Part shown: positions 40,456 through 41,265 of the stretch, in pieces | Layout of the letters: each line of letters begins with the position of its first letter | How positions within the stretch are numbered: position 1 is the first letter of the stretch | Assembly (NCBI GenBank): GCA_026417515.1 | Contig: JAOADC010000051.1 | Span: 1 to 41,265 of the forward strand | DNA from: Actinomycetota bacterium | GTDB taxonomy: Bacteria > Actinomycetota > Aquicultoria > SKW223 | Reading direction: 5' to 3' | Length of the DNA stretch: 41,265 bases | Notes under the pieces: generated by a model | The model's input: only the letters and a program-made list of their open reading frames with translations | What the model was told of the DNA's origin: nothing | The model's database searches: none | Program-made: the position numbers and the translations under genes

Positions 40456-41265
40456 ATGAAGAATAAGGACTTCAAAAACAATGAGGATGATATTAATAGC
40501 GGTAAAGAGAAGAATTCTCTGCCATCTTCGTCGAAGAAAAAAGGTAAAAACAAAGATTCACCATTTTTTAATCCGGCAAATTTGCTTTTGGGAATAACCT
40601 TAATTCTTTTTGGGTTGAGCAGTTTTGGAAAGGTGACTGGATATTTTTATTTTGATTTAAGCCTTTTAAGAATCTGGCCTGTATTTATTGTTGTTCTTGG
40701 TCTCGATATCTTTTATCAAAATTCTTTCCCTGTAAAACTGTTCTCTTATTTCGTGCTCATTTTGTCTTTAGCCTTAATCACGGCATTCACAGTCGAAGAT
40801 ACTTACAATATTAGAATTTTTCAGGAATTTCTGAGCAAAACAAGCGTTCCTGTCGATAGTAGAGCGAGCAGGATAAGACTAAAAGTATATCTTCCTGCAA
40901 GCAGCCTCAAAATTGTAAGCCAGAATAAACCAGTCATAGAATTTTCATCTCAACCAAGCAATAGGTTACTGGCTATAAGTTCTTCAATTGATGAGTCTTC
41001 AAAAATTCAAGAAGTAAAGATTGAAGAAAACAGTGAGAGGGTTTTTGCAGTCAACGCTTTAAATTCAGACATTGTTTTGCCTGATAATCCTACTTATCTA
41101 ATCTTTATAAAAACAGCCTTTTCAGATTTGAGCCTTAATTTTAAAAAAATTGAACTTGAGAAACTTGAAATCGTGTCTCAAGCATCAAAAGTTAAAATCG
41201 ACCTTAATTACAAGAATCACATTCAAGAAATTATTCTTAGAGGCAGTGCAAATTACTTTGAAATA
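40456..41265 (+). CDS. LiaF-like membrane protein (3' end beyond window)
   Basis: 270 codons open to the window edge, no stop reached. A basic, Lys/Asn/Ser-rich N-terminus (about 1-38) precedes three to four membrane helices (LLLGITLILFGLSSFG, RIWPVFIVVLGLDIF, YFVLILSLALITAF). A beta-rich extracytoplasmic region then begins (ASRIRLKVYLPASSLKIV), as in LiaF/toastrack-type proteins. The start lacks a clear Shine-Dalgarno and lies 13 nt after the pspC stop, suggesting cotranscription. Confidence 0.7.
   Translation, partial: MKNKDFKNNEDDINSGKEKNSLPSSSKKKGKNKDSPFFNPANLLLGITLILFGLSSFGKVTGYFYFDLSLLRIWPVFIVVLGLDIFYQNSFPVKLFSYFVLILSLALITAFTVEDTYNIRIFQEFLSKTSVPVDSRASRIRLKVYLPASSLKIVSQNKPVIEFSSQPSNRLLAISSSIDESSKIQEVKIEENSERVFAVNALNSDIVLPDNPTYLIFIKTAFSDLSLNFKKIELEKLEIVSQASKVKIDLNYKNHIQEIILRGSANYFEI

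Noticed and set aside
1-41265. CRISPR arrays or insertion sequences
   Set aside because: No regularly spaced repeats, cas genes or transposases were seen.

Overview
The window reads as chromosome from a low-GC, deep-branching member of the Actinomycetota. The lineage call is an inference. It rests on gene order: infC-rpmI-rplT-pheS-pheT followed directly by argC-argJ-argB-argD-argF-argR-argG-argH is the order known from Mycobacterium and Streptomyces. It is supported by a 6C-type small RNA, a nadD/LytR_C/rsfS cluster and probable leaderless mRNAs. The AT-rich composition and very frequent TTG start codons are unlike typical high-GC actinobacteria.

Layout. (1) 79-6540, minus strand: a compact operon moxR, DUF58, TgpA-type transglutaminase, DUF72, 3-methyladenine DNA glycosylase and a NIF3-family protein, ended by a hairpin terminator. 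(2) 6541-6811: a divergent control region with a 6C-like C-rich small RNA on the minus strand and, on the plus strand, a palindrome-rich promoter for a secreted heptaheme cytochrome c (to 9091). (3) 9145-26748, minus strand: NYN-domain protein, PolX, the arginine cluster, pheT/pheS, L20, L35, IF3 and ThrRS. Two internal promoters are visible: one before infC with an attenuator leader, and one between argC and argJ with ARG-box-like operators. (4) 26868-31123: a DUF4349 protein, a candidate selenoprotein with an in-frame TGA, a COG2426 membrane protein, and nadD-LytR_C-rsfS. (5) 31204-39812: tRNA-Ala(GGC) and an 8.5-kb island bounded by a 54-bp exact copy of the tRNA 3' part. It carries a type I restriction-modification operon (hsdM, AlbA_2/Schlafen-like gene, hsdS, hsdR, YgjP-like protease) and no integrase. 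(6) 39996-end: a PspC-domain protein and the start of a LiaF-like membrane protein cut by the window edge.

Most notable signals. First, a thioredoxin-fold gene has TGA exactly where its relatives appear to carry a conserved Cys-Arg, the frame stays open for 29 more codons, and a stem-loop with a GGUC loop lies 21 nt downstream. Second, the 6C RNA has two hairpins with six C in each loop, and one loop is perfectly complementary over 9 nt to the Shine-Dalgarno region of the neighbouring cytochrome gene. Third, the tRNA-Ala island has clean attachment-site repeats but no recombinase. Family assignments come from recognised motifs; no database search was run.
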